Source of the DNA: DATESZ01 sp035283845
GTDB taxonomy: Bacteria > Desulfobacterota > Syntrophia > Syntrophales > JACQWR01
Assembly (NCBI GenBank): GCA_035283845.1
Contig: DATESZ010000252.1
Location: 1-28,742 of the forward strand
DNA length: 28,742 nucleotides
Direction: 5' to 3'
Made by a program: the position numbers and the translations under genes. How positions within the stretch are numbered: position 1 is the stretch's first letter; the number at the start of each line of letters is the position of its first letter. A model generated the notes under the pieces. The model saw only the letters and a list, made by a program, of their open reading frames with translations. It was not told where the DNA came from and made no database searches. Positions 14,319 to 22,152 of this stretch are shown here, one piece after another.

Positions 14319-15980
14319 TCATTTTTCAATGCTTGCGTATACTGTATAACTGAATCGATCTATCCTGTTCCGAAATTCGTGTATAATATTAAGTAATCCT
14401 TCATATTTACAAAGAAACTCCTTGGCAAGTCTCGGAAAATTGCAGAACTCGGTTTCAGCGCTGTATAATTCATGGATATCTCTCAATATGGCAAGCGGGC
14501 CTTCTAAATTCTTTATATCTTGTTCGGTCTGTTCAATGCGGGCGATCATTTCCTGAATGAATTCCAGTTTCGGCATGGGTTTATGAAATTCACTTATGAT
14601 ATTCTGGCATGCGTTTTTCCCCTGTACATAAAGTCTTCCGTAGGAGCGACACGCCTCCTGATAGTCCTGCAGAATTTCTGCGATTTCGTTGCGGTCTTCG
14701 GTACTTCTGATTATGTCGTATTCGGGATTCAGGCCGAGCCATTGGTTCCATAAGGTCTGACTTACCCATCCCTTTGCGTCGTGATAGGATCTGAGCCACG
14801 GAAGAAAATGATCTTTCTTCTCATCAAGTCTATTATAGCGCAGGGTTCCATTATTATCGAAATCTGATATATACAGGCTGGCACCGTTGCCGCCGTCCAT
14901 AGATCCGCTTTCGAAACCCAGAGCAAATTTAACACCCTGTAATACCATTTCCGGCGAAATGCTTTTTCTGCAAAGTGGTTGCACACAGGCGGTAGAATCC
15001 AGACACGGGGAGCAGGGATAGTTTGACTGAACTGCAATATGACCGATCCCATAAGGCCCGGTTATTCTAAAATAAGCTGTCCCCATAAAGATTCCGACCA
15101 CCTTTGTGCCTATAGCAGCAGCAATATGCATCGGACCGGTGTCATTGCTGACGAGCACATTGAGATGTTTCAGGAATGAGGGAAGATCCGTCATTGTTGT
15201 CTTGCCAATAAGGTCTATAAAGATGAAGGGGGCCGATTTATAGAATTGCTCGGCAAGTGCTCGCTCTTCCTCTGATCCAAAGAGGATAATCTGGACGTCC
15301 AAATGTCCGCAAAGGAGCCCGCCGAGACGGAAAAAATACTCTGGAGGCCAGGTTCTCATGGACTTGCTCGCTCCCAATTGAAAGCCGACAGCGGGCCGTT
15401 TTGGATCAAAGCCATACTTCGTCAATCGGGAAAGGCATTGACGGTCAATGTCTGGATTCGTGGGCAAATAACGTATGACGGGTCTGTTTTTCACACCAGC
15501 CATGCCTGTGTACAGGTCAACCAGGTTCAGCAGATTGTCGTTACGGTTCCGTGCCACGGCAAAAAGGTACTTCCCCCAGTTTCCCGCTATCATAATCTCG
15601 TTTTCCTTTGAAAAGACCCTTCCACGTTTTTCTTTGGCTTTTATCCTCTTGCATAAATAGCTGCTCCCGCGGCTGTGGGACATATTGATAAGGACATCAT
15701 ATTGTGTGTTGAGCTCAGGGATGTTACGAAACAACCTGTCAAATGCCTCGATATCAATATCCACTTCTTCCGTTGAAATGCCTTTGATGTCACTTGTGAA
15801 GATAGTCACCAGCCTATCGATCCATGGAATGCCTTTGAGCGGAATACAAAAATCTTCGATGCCGAAGTAGGTTATTTTAGATTCCGGATAATCCTCCTTA
15901 AGTAATTTCACGGCCGGTAGGCTTTGAATCATGTCGCCGAGGCGGCTGAGATGTATGATCAGTATCTTTTTGTTTGACAT
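14319..15980 (-). CDS. GT9 (heptosyltransferase-type) glycosyltransferase, second copy
   Basis: A 553-residue GT-B enzyme paralogous to the GT9 at 7564-9150. The N-terminus K-I-L-I-I-H-L-S-R-L-G-D-M-I-Q-S-L-P-A and the C-terminal nucleotide-binding motif S-N-D-T-G-P-M-H-I-A-A-A-I-G-T identify family 9. The same F-x-G-T-A-Y/F...T-G-P-Y-G and Cys-cluster (C-S-P-C...C...C) segments occur in both copies. The last 190 or so residues are a helical, coiled-coil-prone extension. I prefer ATG 15980 because AAGGA precedes it by 9 bases. ATG 15998 would overlap the CgeB-like stop codon (ATGA) and add six residues, but has no clear ribosome site. It is the last gene of the upstream block before the 187-base gap. 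Donor and acceptor are unknown. Confidence 0.85.
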   Translation of the reverse strand: MSNKKILIIHLSRLGDMIQSLPAVKLLKEDYPESKITYFGIEDFCIPLKGIPWIDRLVTIFTSDIKGISTEEVDIDIEAFDRLFRNIPELNTQYDVLINMSHSRGSSYLCKRIKAKEKRGRVFSKENEIMIAGNWGKYLFAVARNRNDNLLNLVDLYTGMAGVKNRPVIRYLPTNPDIDRQCLSRLTKYGFDPKRPAVGFQLGASKSMRTWPPEYFFRLGGLLCGHLDVQIILFGSEEERALAEQFYKSAPFIFIDLIGKTTMTDLPSFLKHLNVLVSNDTGPMHIAAAIGTKVVGIFMGTAYFRITGPYGIGHIAVQSNYPCSPCLDSTACVQPLCRKSISPEMVLQGVKFALGFESGSMDGGNGASLYISDFDNNGTLRYNRLDEKKDHFLPWLRSYHDAKGWVSQTLWNQWLGLNPEYDIIRSTEDRNEIAEILQDYQEACRSYGRLYVQGKNACQNIISEFHKPMPKLEFIQEMIARIEQTEQDIKNLEGPLAILRDIHELYSAETEFCNFPRLAKEFLCKYEGLLNIIHEFRNRIDRFSYTVYASIEK

Positions 15981-15994
15981 GTTAGGATTTTCCT

Positions 15995-16987
15995 TCATTT
16001 GCCCAGTACTTCTATAATCTCTTCTGCACGTCGCCGGTACGTATGCTCTTTAAGTACACGCGCCCTGGCTTTTTCGGCAAAGGTCTTTCGTTCTTCATCA
16101 TGTCGGAGGAAATATTTTACCGCCCCTTTCATATCCGCCCAACTGGCCAATGCGATGACCTCCTCAGCCGGATCAAAATGGAGTGTCAAAAGTTTTCTCA
16201 TATCGGTCAATTGAAAGGCCCCAAGTCCAGCCAGTTCAAACGTTCTCGGATTGACGAAATCACCGCCTCCGAATTCACCGGGAAACGTAGAAGAGTGGAG
16301 GTTGATATTGATGAGAGACCGCCGGTAAATATGATAAGCCTCGTTTTTTGTGATGCGGCGATCACCTGTAACAATCCAAGGGTTTTTGTGTCTGTTCCAG
16401 TCTTCACCGTATATTTGAAATCCATCATTGAGAAATGTACTGAAAAAATGTACACGGTTCGGATAGGGGGCTCCGACAAAGGATGCAGGGATCGTCCCTT
16501 CTCGCTCGATTCCAGCACAGTCAGCGTGCATGTCGAAGGCCATCGGAAGATAGCTATAATTCATGCAACCTGCGTCTTTAAGTTCTTTCCAAAAGGGATC
16601 TTTCTGAATGGTAAAAAAATGGTCGAAGTACGGCGCTATCTTTCCCCAGTAGCTAAATACCCGGTAATCCTCCATAAACCAGAAACACAATGTGATTCCT
16701 GCCTTCTTGAATCCTGCCAGCATATCGGTATCATAAAGAGGGGATTGGGCAATTCCGAATATTACATCAGGTTGAAATCCGGCGACCTTTTCCAGGAGAA
16801 AAATCTTGATTTTTAGATGAAATTGATAAAAACGTTCATCATCATTTCTTGTCTCAAAATATTCCTTCTGAAACTCAGAAAAATCCAGGAGGTCAGACTG
16901 CTGGCCGATATCGGTAAAAGCCCGATGAATGGCATGACATATGGGAACCGTCCCCCCTTGAATTGCACCGACGACTAAGATACGCAT
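15995..16987 (-). CDS. CgeB-like glycosyltransferase (GT-B, Glyco_trans_1_2 type)
   Basis: A 330-residue cytoplasmic protein. The N-terminus MRILVVGAIQGGTVPICHAI is a Rossmann start typical of CgeB/DUF3880 proteins. The middle has C-F-W-F-M-E-D-Y-R with an aspartate-rich segment. The C-terminal half carries S-L-I-N-I-N-L-H, then N-P-R-T-F-E-L-A-G-L-G-A-F-Q-L-T-D, the usual family E-x-x-G/A-x-G site for nucleotide-sugar binding. CgeB proteins act on spore-coat or surface glycans. Here the setting suggests flagellar glycan assembly. ATG 16987 has AAGGA six bases upstream, with a 13-base overlap with the preceding acyltransferase gene. The exact sugar cannot be told. Confidence 0.8.
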   Translation of the reverse strand: MRILVVGAIQGGTVPICHAIHRAFTDIGQQSDLLDFSEFQKEYFETRNDDERFYQFHLKIKIFLLEKVAGFQPDVIFGIAQSPLYDTDMLAGFKKAGITLCFWFMEDYRVFSYWGKIAPYFDHFFTIQKDPFWKELKDAGCMNYSYLPMAFDMHADCAGIEREGTIPASFVGAPYPNRVHFFSTFLNDGFQIYGEDWNRHKNPWIVTGDRRITKNEAYHIYRRSLININLHSSTFPGEFGGGDFVNPRTFELAGLGAFQLTDMRKLLTLHFDPAEEVIALASWADMKGAVKYFLRHDEERKTFAEKARARVLKEHTYRRRAEEIIEVLGK

Positions 16988-18069
16988 CCTTGATTCCTTA
17001 TATATTCCTCATAGTTTTTTAGTTTCTTCATGTATTCTTTTTCGAAGAAATCTGGATCATAATATTTCTCTCCGACTATTTGTGGCACCTGTTCGCCGCC
17101 AAAACCGCGTTTGAATTTTGAAATCTGACACTCTTTCGGGGAGGTATGGGAATGGAACTCCGATCCATAGAACTGCCAGCCGATCTCGAAAAAGTATTTC
17201 CCCTTATTATGCAGCCAACGGATTGACTCCCATAGTATGAAATGAGCTATCGGTAACTCGCCGCAGTCCGGGTCGCTACATGCCGAGGCATAATATGCTC
17301 CCTGTTTGTAAATAACATGGTATGTAAAGCCGACAAACCGCTCTGTCTCTTTCAACCTTGCTCCGACAAGAATCGCATACCCCTTTTTGACCCAGTCAAA
17401 CATCATGTCGAAGGTTATTTGCGGACGGGTAATTCTTCCGGCATCCTTATGGTGAAGCTCGCAATAAAGATCAAAAGTTGCACGATCAATGGATTTTGCA
17501 TCGAATATGCGTACTTCAAGCAGTTTGGATGCCCTGTTGATGTCATATTTATGACCCTTTCGTACATCGCTCCTCAGGTGCTCCGGATCAGGTGAGACAT
17601 CCAGAATCTGCGTGTTCAGCGTTGCGTCAAGATAACCATATTTTAAAAGATAATTATAGGGATAACCCTTTGATTGGATAGAAAAATCGGATAGAGGAGA
17701 AAATCTGAAGGAAGCCTTTTTGAGCTCCAGCATTTTTGCCTGATTGTCAATATATTCAAAAATAAAATCAAGTATCTTTTTTTGCTTCTTGCTGCCGATT
17801 TGGTCCGACAAGGCAGGCGATGGTACGGCAAATGAGCTAAAACTAAATTTCTTTTGCCCTTCGTCATTTTCAAGTATCAATGGGCATACTGCGATGATTA
17901 CATTATTTTCCTTTACAAAAAAAGACTTTTGAATCGGATTGTATTCTGGCTTGTAATGGATCACATAGTTCATCCAATACGTTGTGTGCCAAAACCACGC
18001 GTTACTGCTTTTTTCGCAGGCTTCGTTCCATTTAACTGCGTTATTATTATCTAGCAAAATGATTTCCAA
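16975..18069 (-). CDS. FemAB/GNAT-like N-acyltransferase (BioF2-like acetyltransferase domain)
   Basis: A 364-residue protein with two GNAT-like halves of the FemAB type. The motif L-R-S-D-V-R-K-G-H-K-Y-D-I-N-R-A near the middle is the usual conserved 'R-K-G-x-K...I-x-x-A' block. The C-terminal half has Y-Y-A-S-A-C-S-D and H-F-I-L-W-E-S-I-R-W, as seen in BioF2-like acetyltransferases. Family members transfer aminoacyl or acyl groups to amino sugars or peptides. In this operon it may acylate an amino group on the glycan (inference). The start is TTG 18069, with AAGGG seven bases upstream and 10 bases after the radical SAM stop codon. No signal peptide or membrane segment is seen. It is a candidate for N-acyl diversification of pseudaminic acid at C5 or C7. 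Confidence 0.75.
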   Translation of the reverse strand: MEIILLDNNNAVKWNEACEKSSNAWFWHTTYWMNYVIHYKPEYNPIQKSFFVKENNVIIAVCPLILENDEGQKKFSFSSFAVPSPALSDQIGSKKQKKILDFIFEYIDNQAKMLELKKASFRFSPLSDFSIQSKGYPYNYLLKYGYLDATLNTQILDVSPDPEHLRSDVRKGHKYDINRASKLLEVRIFDAKSIDRATFDLYCELHHKDAGRITRPQITFDMMFDWVKKGYAILVGARLKETERFVGFTYHVIYKQGAYYASACSDPDCGELPIAHFILWESIRWLHNKGKYFFEIGWQFYGSEFHSHTSPKECQISKFKRGFGGEQVPQIVGEKYYDPDFFEKEYMKKLKNYEEYIRNQGCVS

Positions 18070-18079
18070 CGTTGCACCC

Positions 18080-19561
18080 TTAAACTATTGTGGAAGCATA
18101 ATCGCTTAACGTATTGAATATTATATCACCCTGAGAAGTACGCTCTTCGGCAAGTTTGACAACCGGCCAGAGCTGCTCGGGCAGAGATAGATAGAGATTG
18201 AATGTTTTCTCTAGTCCCATGACTTCCTCTCTGCTCATGTTGGATAGCTCGAAAACCGGTGCCGCACCCATCGGGATGATTCTGTTATCCTGGCCTCTGC
18301 AATTGATATTGTAATCAAGATAAATCTTCGTGCCCGGGAACGGATAAAGAATGTAGACGTTCGCCGATTTGACGTTGAGCTTTTTATTGAACGCGATTGT
18401 TTCAAATACATTTTCCCGTGTTTCTGTGGGCAGACCTATTAGGTTAAATGTGGATATGCGGATTCCGTGGTCGTTAATGATCTGAAAAGCCCGTTCGAGC
18501 TGTTCATTGGATATTTGCCGATTCAAATTGTTCCGCCTGATTGCCTCGTTTCCGGTTTCAATCCCGACGGACATGGCAACACATCCCATATCCTTGACCA
18601 GGTTTACCTTTTCTTCAGTAACCGTATCGGGACGTACCGAACATCCGAATTGTATATTCAATGGTTTCATCCGCTCCGCCAGCTCGTACAGATTCTTGAG
18701 CGGCTGAAGAAGAAATGTATCGTCGCCGAACTTAAACCAGGTAGCGCCATATTTTTCTTTTAACTCCGAAAGATGGGCTATCGTTGTATCCGGTTTCTGA
18801 TACCGAAAATAGCGACCACACTTTTTTTTGAACATGTTTCTCAGGGCAAGATTTACGCAGTACGTGCATGCGGCAGGACAGCCACGGGAGCTTATATAGA
18901 AACCGCCTTTATATATTTCTCCCATAAATGGTCTGAAAAGGTGCCTCTCATCAAAAATTGACCAATCAGGGCAGGGCAAATTATCAAGGTTGACGAATGG
19001 ACGGATATCGTTTTTGGATATGTTCCCATGGCTTGATTTAATCCACAGATTTCTTGTGCCTCGATAATCCGTTCCGTTACCCATAGCATTGCATAGTTCA
19101 GACAGCGCATCCTCTCCTTCACCGATGCATATCATATCGATGCACTCCTCGGCTATTACCTCCTCCGGGCTGATCGTTGCATGCACGCCGCCGAATATTA
19201 CGGGGCACTTTGTCCGAACTTTTTTCATCACATCTATGGCAAAGTCATAATTTGTTGTCATGGTGGATACCGCGATCAGATCAGGATTATAACGGTCAAT
19301 ATGTTTTTGAAATTCATCCTCAAGACTAACAACTGCATCATCTTTGACAAGATCTTCGAGCGAGTATGCTGTTTTTTTGAATATGGCAGGGCCAGCCATC
19401 ATTTCCTTGTTTTGTGCTGCATAATTTTGAGGCTTTAAGAACGTGGTATCGAATAATTCGACCTGATGCCCGTCCTTTTTAAGAATTGCACTCAGGATCG
19501 CTATCCCCTGGGGAATACCTATTTCAAGATAATTTGCCGGGTTGAAAAAAAGGACTTTCAT
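18080..19561 (-). CDS. B12-binding-domain radical SAM protein
   Basis: A 493-residue protein. A cobalamin-binding-like Rossmann domain covers about 1-150, with V-I-F-G-G-V-H-A-T near 121-129 and an I-G-E-G-E motif at 146-150. The radical SAM TIM barrel starts near 215 with C-P-A-A-C-T-Y-C (Cys 228, 232, 235), the CX3CX2C site that binds a 4Fe-4S cluster. G-I-E-T-G-N-E further on is also typical. This is the BchE/oxidative-cyclase-like architecture, often a methyltransferase on unactivated carbon, but the family is broad and the substrate is not visible. The DxHxxG B12 motif is not evident, so cobalamin use is uncertain. ATG 19561 has AAGGA about nine bases upstream. Located in a sugar-tailoring operon, it may modify the glycan (inference). 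Confidence 0.85.
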   Translation of the reverse strand: MKVLFFNPANYLEIGIPQGIAILSAILKKDGHQVELFDTTFLKPQNYAAQNKEMMAGPAIFKKTAYSLEDLVKDDAVVSLEDEFQKHIDRYNPDLIAVSTMTTNYDFAIDVMKKVRTKCPVIFGGVHATISPEEVIAEECIDMICIGEGEDALSELCNAMGNGTDYRGTRNLWIKSSHGNISKNDIRPFVNLDNLPCPDWSIFDERHLFRPFMGEIYKGGFYISSRGCPAACTYCVNLALRNMFKKKCGRYFRYQKPDTTIAHLSELKEKYGATWFKFGDDTFLLQPLKNLYELAERMKPLNIQFGCSVRPDTVTEEKVNLVKDMGCVAMSVGIETGNEAIRRNNLNRQISNEQLERAFQIINDHGIRISTFNLIGLPTETRENVFETIAFNKKLNVKSANVYILYPFPGTKIYLDYNINCRGQDNRIIPMGAAPVFELSNMSREEVMGLEKTFNLYLSLPEQLWPVVKLAEERTSQGDIIFNTLSDYASTIV

Positions 19562-19576
19562 TTTACCATTTCCTTC

Positions 19577-20287
19577 TTAAGGCATAAGGCAGTTTTTCTG
19601 AACGCTGTAGATTAACTCAAATGCCTCCACCGCAACCAGCCCGACGACACTTCCCCACCTTTGCGCAACAGTTCGTAAGGCCTCCGGCGAGCGAGGATGA
19701 GGGAATGGACGGGCTTCACTTTCGTAGATTTGCATTGCTTTTATCTTAGAATCGATGGTTGTGCTGATATCCACAAACACATTCGGTAGGAACGCAGGGG
19801 CGAACTGTGCAAATGCCCATTCAGTAGATGAGGGGATTTCGTAGGAATAGAGTTCTTTGACAGAACAGCCTGCGGTCGGGCGTGTTGCGGTGAGGACGGC
19901 ACGATGGGTAATGGCATGATCGATGTTGAGATCGCCACTATGATGCGTGTATATGACTTCCGGTTTCAGACTTCCGATCAAGCCCTCGATAATTTTTACC
20001 ACTTCCAACAGCGGGATCGTATCGAAACGGTTATCGGGCAAGTCGTAGGTGAAAAGGTTTTTCGCGCACAATAATTCTTTTACTCTCTGGCTATGATCAT
20101 GAAGCATCGTCACTATTGTTTTGTCTGCTGCTTCGCACTGAGCATACCGTGCTGTACCCCCTTCTCCCAAAATGGCAATATGGACCTGGTGGCCTTCCTG
20201 TGCCAGCCGGGCAATCGTGCCACCGCAACCGAGCACTTCATCGTCAGGATGGGCCGCAATAACGAGTATCGGATTATTGCTTTGCAT
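19577..20287 (-). CDS. PIG-L/LmbE-family N-acetyl-sugar deacetylase
   Basis: A 236-residue zinc-dependent hydrolase of the family that removes acetyl groups from N-acetylglucosamine-type sugars (PIG-L, MshB, BshB). The zinc and catalytic site A-A-H-P-D-D-E is at 11-17, and the third ligand region T-H-H-S-G-D-L-N-I-D-H is at about 114-124. The usual length for the family is 220-300. It would deacetylate an acetamido group of an activated sugar, exposing an amine that a later acyltransferase could use. That combination fits an operon producing a modified nonulosonic acid, but the substrate is inferred. It overlaps the methyltransferase stop by 14 bases and starts at ATG 20287 with GAGAG upstream. 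Confidence 0.88.
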   Translation of the reverse strand: MQSNNPILVIAAHPDDEVLGCGGTIARLAQEGHQVHIAILGEGGTARYAQCEAADKTIVTMLHDHSQRVKELLCAKNLFTYDLPDNRFDTIPLLEVVKIIEGLIGSLKPEVIYTHHSGDLNIDHAITHRAVLTATRPTAGCSVKELYSYEIPSSTEWAFAQFAPAFLPNVFVDISTTIDSKIKAMQIYESEARPFPHPRSPEALRTVAQRWGSVVGLVAVEAFELIYSVQKNCLMP

Positions 20288-21083
20288 TTGAACTCTCTAC
20301 CATCATAATCCACTTTTCGTTTATAAACTTATCTTGCCTTGCAAAGTGCTGTTCCAGCAATTTTTCTATGGCAGGCAGTTTTGCTTCGTCGTAAAATGTA
20401 GTGTTTCGCCAATAGTACAATACGTCGGCAGAGCTTTGCCATGTGATTTTATTAACAACCGTGTTAATGGTAATCTTATCAAAATGTTGTGCTGCCCAAG
20501 GAATTACCTCTTTAAACATGAAATCTGAGCTTGTGTAAGTAACATAACATGGAATTTCCACGCCCCCTGATTTTAATAGGTCAAAGAGAGGTGCGTTATT
20601 GGTGCCAAAAGGGCCAACAATCACGATCCGGCCTTGTGCCCGTAACCAAGATTTAGCAGTTTGCATTACCAACAGTGCATTATTGCTATAATACAATCCA
20701 TAGGCGCAAAATATCAGATCAAAATGAGCTGGTTTCAAACCAACCCGGTTGAGTGAATGGGCAAGGTCATCAATATTAGATAGAATGAACGTAGATCTCT
20801 GCTGCTGTTCCGGCGTGAGCTTGCTAACAAGAGTCTCAATGGCTTCCTTGGAAATATCCATTGCCACAACGTGTCCAGTTGAGTCTGCTTGATGAAGCAA
20901 TTGGAGTGTCTGCGAGCCGGTGCCGCTGCATAGTTCAAGTATCCGTGAACCTTGCCCGATTTCCAGTTGATTGAATATCCATTGCACGAGGTCAAGTTGT
21001 TGCCCACTGACATTACGATCGATTCGGCTATCCAGTAATGAGGCTTTCTGTGCCCGTTCTAAGATCTCTTGTTTTTCAGTCAC
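20274..21083 (-). CDS. SAM-dependent class I methyltransferase
   Basis: A 269-residue cytoplasmic protein with the Rossmann SAM site I-L-E-L-C-S-G-T-G-S-Q at 48-58, an acidic residue after the second strand (M-D-I-S-K), and a later D-L-I-F-C-A-Y-G-L-Y-Y strand, all typical of class I (UbiE/Methyltransf_11) enzymes. The start is GTG 21083, with GGGAGG about 8 bases upstream, one base after the pseI stop codon. In a pseudaminic acid operon it could O-methylate the sugar, as happens with some bacterial Pse derivatives, but the target cannot be read from the sequence. It is followed directly by the deacetylase, which suggests sequential tailoring. Confidence 0.85.
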   Translation of the reverse strand: MTEKQEILERAQKASLLDSRIDRNVSGQQLDLVQWIFNQLEIGQGSRILELCSGTGSQTLQLLHQADSTGHVVAMDISKEAIETLVSKLTPEQQQRSTFILSNIDDLAHSLNRVGLKPAHFDLIFCAYGLYYSNNALLVMQTAKSWLRAQGRIVIVGPFGTNNAPLFDLLKSGGVEIPCYVTYTSSDFMFKEVIPWAAQHFDKITINTVVNKITWQSSADVLYYWRNTTFYDEAKLPAIEKLLEQHFARQDKFINEKWIMMVESSNAKQ

Positions 21084-21084
21084 T

Positions 21085-22152
21085 TCACTTACCTCCCACT
21101 AAATGCCATGTCAGTGGTGTACCACGTTTGATGTCCTGATTGGCAAAACGCCCGATTACTTCCCCCAAGTGCCGGCTATGCAATCCGTGACCGGGTCGGA
21201 TAGAGCGTACATTCTCAGCGGTAAACCTTTCTCCCGCTTTCATGTCCTGCACGATAAAGAGTGATCGTCGAAATACCTTGCTCTGGGTTTCACGTTCGCT
21301 AATGCCGTAGTGTACCTTTCCTATCGCTTGTTCTGCGGTACGTATGGCTTTCACCATGGCCTTAAATTCCTGCGGTTCCAGCGAGAAGTCGCTGTCCGGT
21401 CCTGGTATTAACCGTGATAGAGTAAAATGCTTTTCCACTATACAGGCCCCTAATGCGGCTGCCACGACCGGCACGGCAATATCCAATGTGTGGTCTGATA
21501 GCCCTACGGGCACTCCGAATGCCTCAGCAAGATGTGGGATTGTTCGGAGGTTCATTTCTTCAGGCGGCGCAGGATAGGCGCTTGTGCATTTGAGAAGGAT
21601 CAGCTCGTCACCACCCGCCTCATGAACGACCTGTACCGCTTCGTCTATCTCCGCCAACGTTGCCATACCCGTAGATATGATGACAGGCTTGCCGGTTTTC
21701 GCGACCTTGCGCAGCAACGGCAAATCCACAATCTCAAATGATGCGACCTTGTGAACCGGCACATTCATTTGTTCGAGGAAATCAACCGCTGTTTCATCAA
21801 ATGGCGTTGAGAACAGGTCCAAACCTAATTTATCGGCGATCTCTTTGAGTTTGGGCTGCCAATCCCAGGGAGTATAAGCTTCACCATAGAGATCATATAG
21901 ATAACGGCCTTCCCAAAGCGTGCCTCTGCCGACTTGAAAGTATTCATTGTCACAATCAATAGTTATTGTGTCCGGCGTGTAGGTCTGAATTTTTATTGCA
22001 TCTGCCCCCGCTTCTTTGGCTGCTTCAAGAATCTTGACGGCTTGATTGAAGTCTTGCCCATGATTTGCCGACATTTCTGCAACGATATAGACCGGATATC
22101 CGGAGCCAATACGCCGATTGTTAATATCAATATACATATTCGGGTTAGACAT
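21085..22152 (-). CDS. pseI: Pseudaminic acid synthase PseI
   Basis: A 355-residue enzyme that condenses the 6-deoxy-diacetamido altrose released by PseG with phosphoenolpyruvate to give pseudaminic acid. The NeuB-type TIM barrel starts with V-Y-I-V-A-E-M-S-A-N-H-G-Q. 'AE-(M/L)-S-x-NH' is characteristic of PseI, as opposed to the A-E-I-G-x-N-H of NeuB/LegI. K-I-Q-T-Y-T-P-D-T and S-T-P-F-D-E-T-A-V-D-F-L follow. A C-terminal SAF (antifreeze-like) domain spans about 285-355. Length matches the family (about 340-355). ATG 22152 directly follows the PseGH stop with AAAGGAG nine bases upstream. Legionaminic or sialic acid synthase is a less likely alternative. Confidence 0.93.
   Translation of the reverse strand: MSNPNMYIDINNRRIGSGYPVYIVAEMSANHGQDFNQAVKILEAAKEAGADAIKIQTYTPDTITIDCDNEYFQVGRGTLWEGRYLYDLYGEAYTPWDWQPKLKEIADKLGLDLFSTPFDETAVDFLEQMNVPVHKVASFEIVDLPLLRKVAKTGKPVIISTGMATLAEIDEAVQVVHEAGGDELILLKCTSAYPAPPEEMNLRTIPHLAEAFGVPVGLSDHTLDIAVPVVAAALGACIVEKHFTLSRLIPGPDSDFSLEPQEFKAMVKAIRTAEQAIGKVHYGISERETQSKVFRRSLFIVQDMKAGERFTAENVRSIRPGHGLHSRHLGEVIGRFANQDIKRGTPLTWHLVGGK

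Noticed and set aside
16043..16816. 257-codon plus-strand open frame
   Set aside because: It lies antisense to the CgeB-like gene, has no ribosome site or recognisable domain, and the minus-strand frame is clearly coding.
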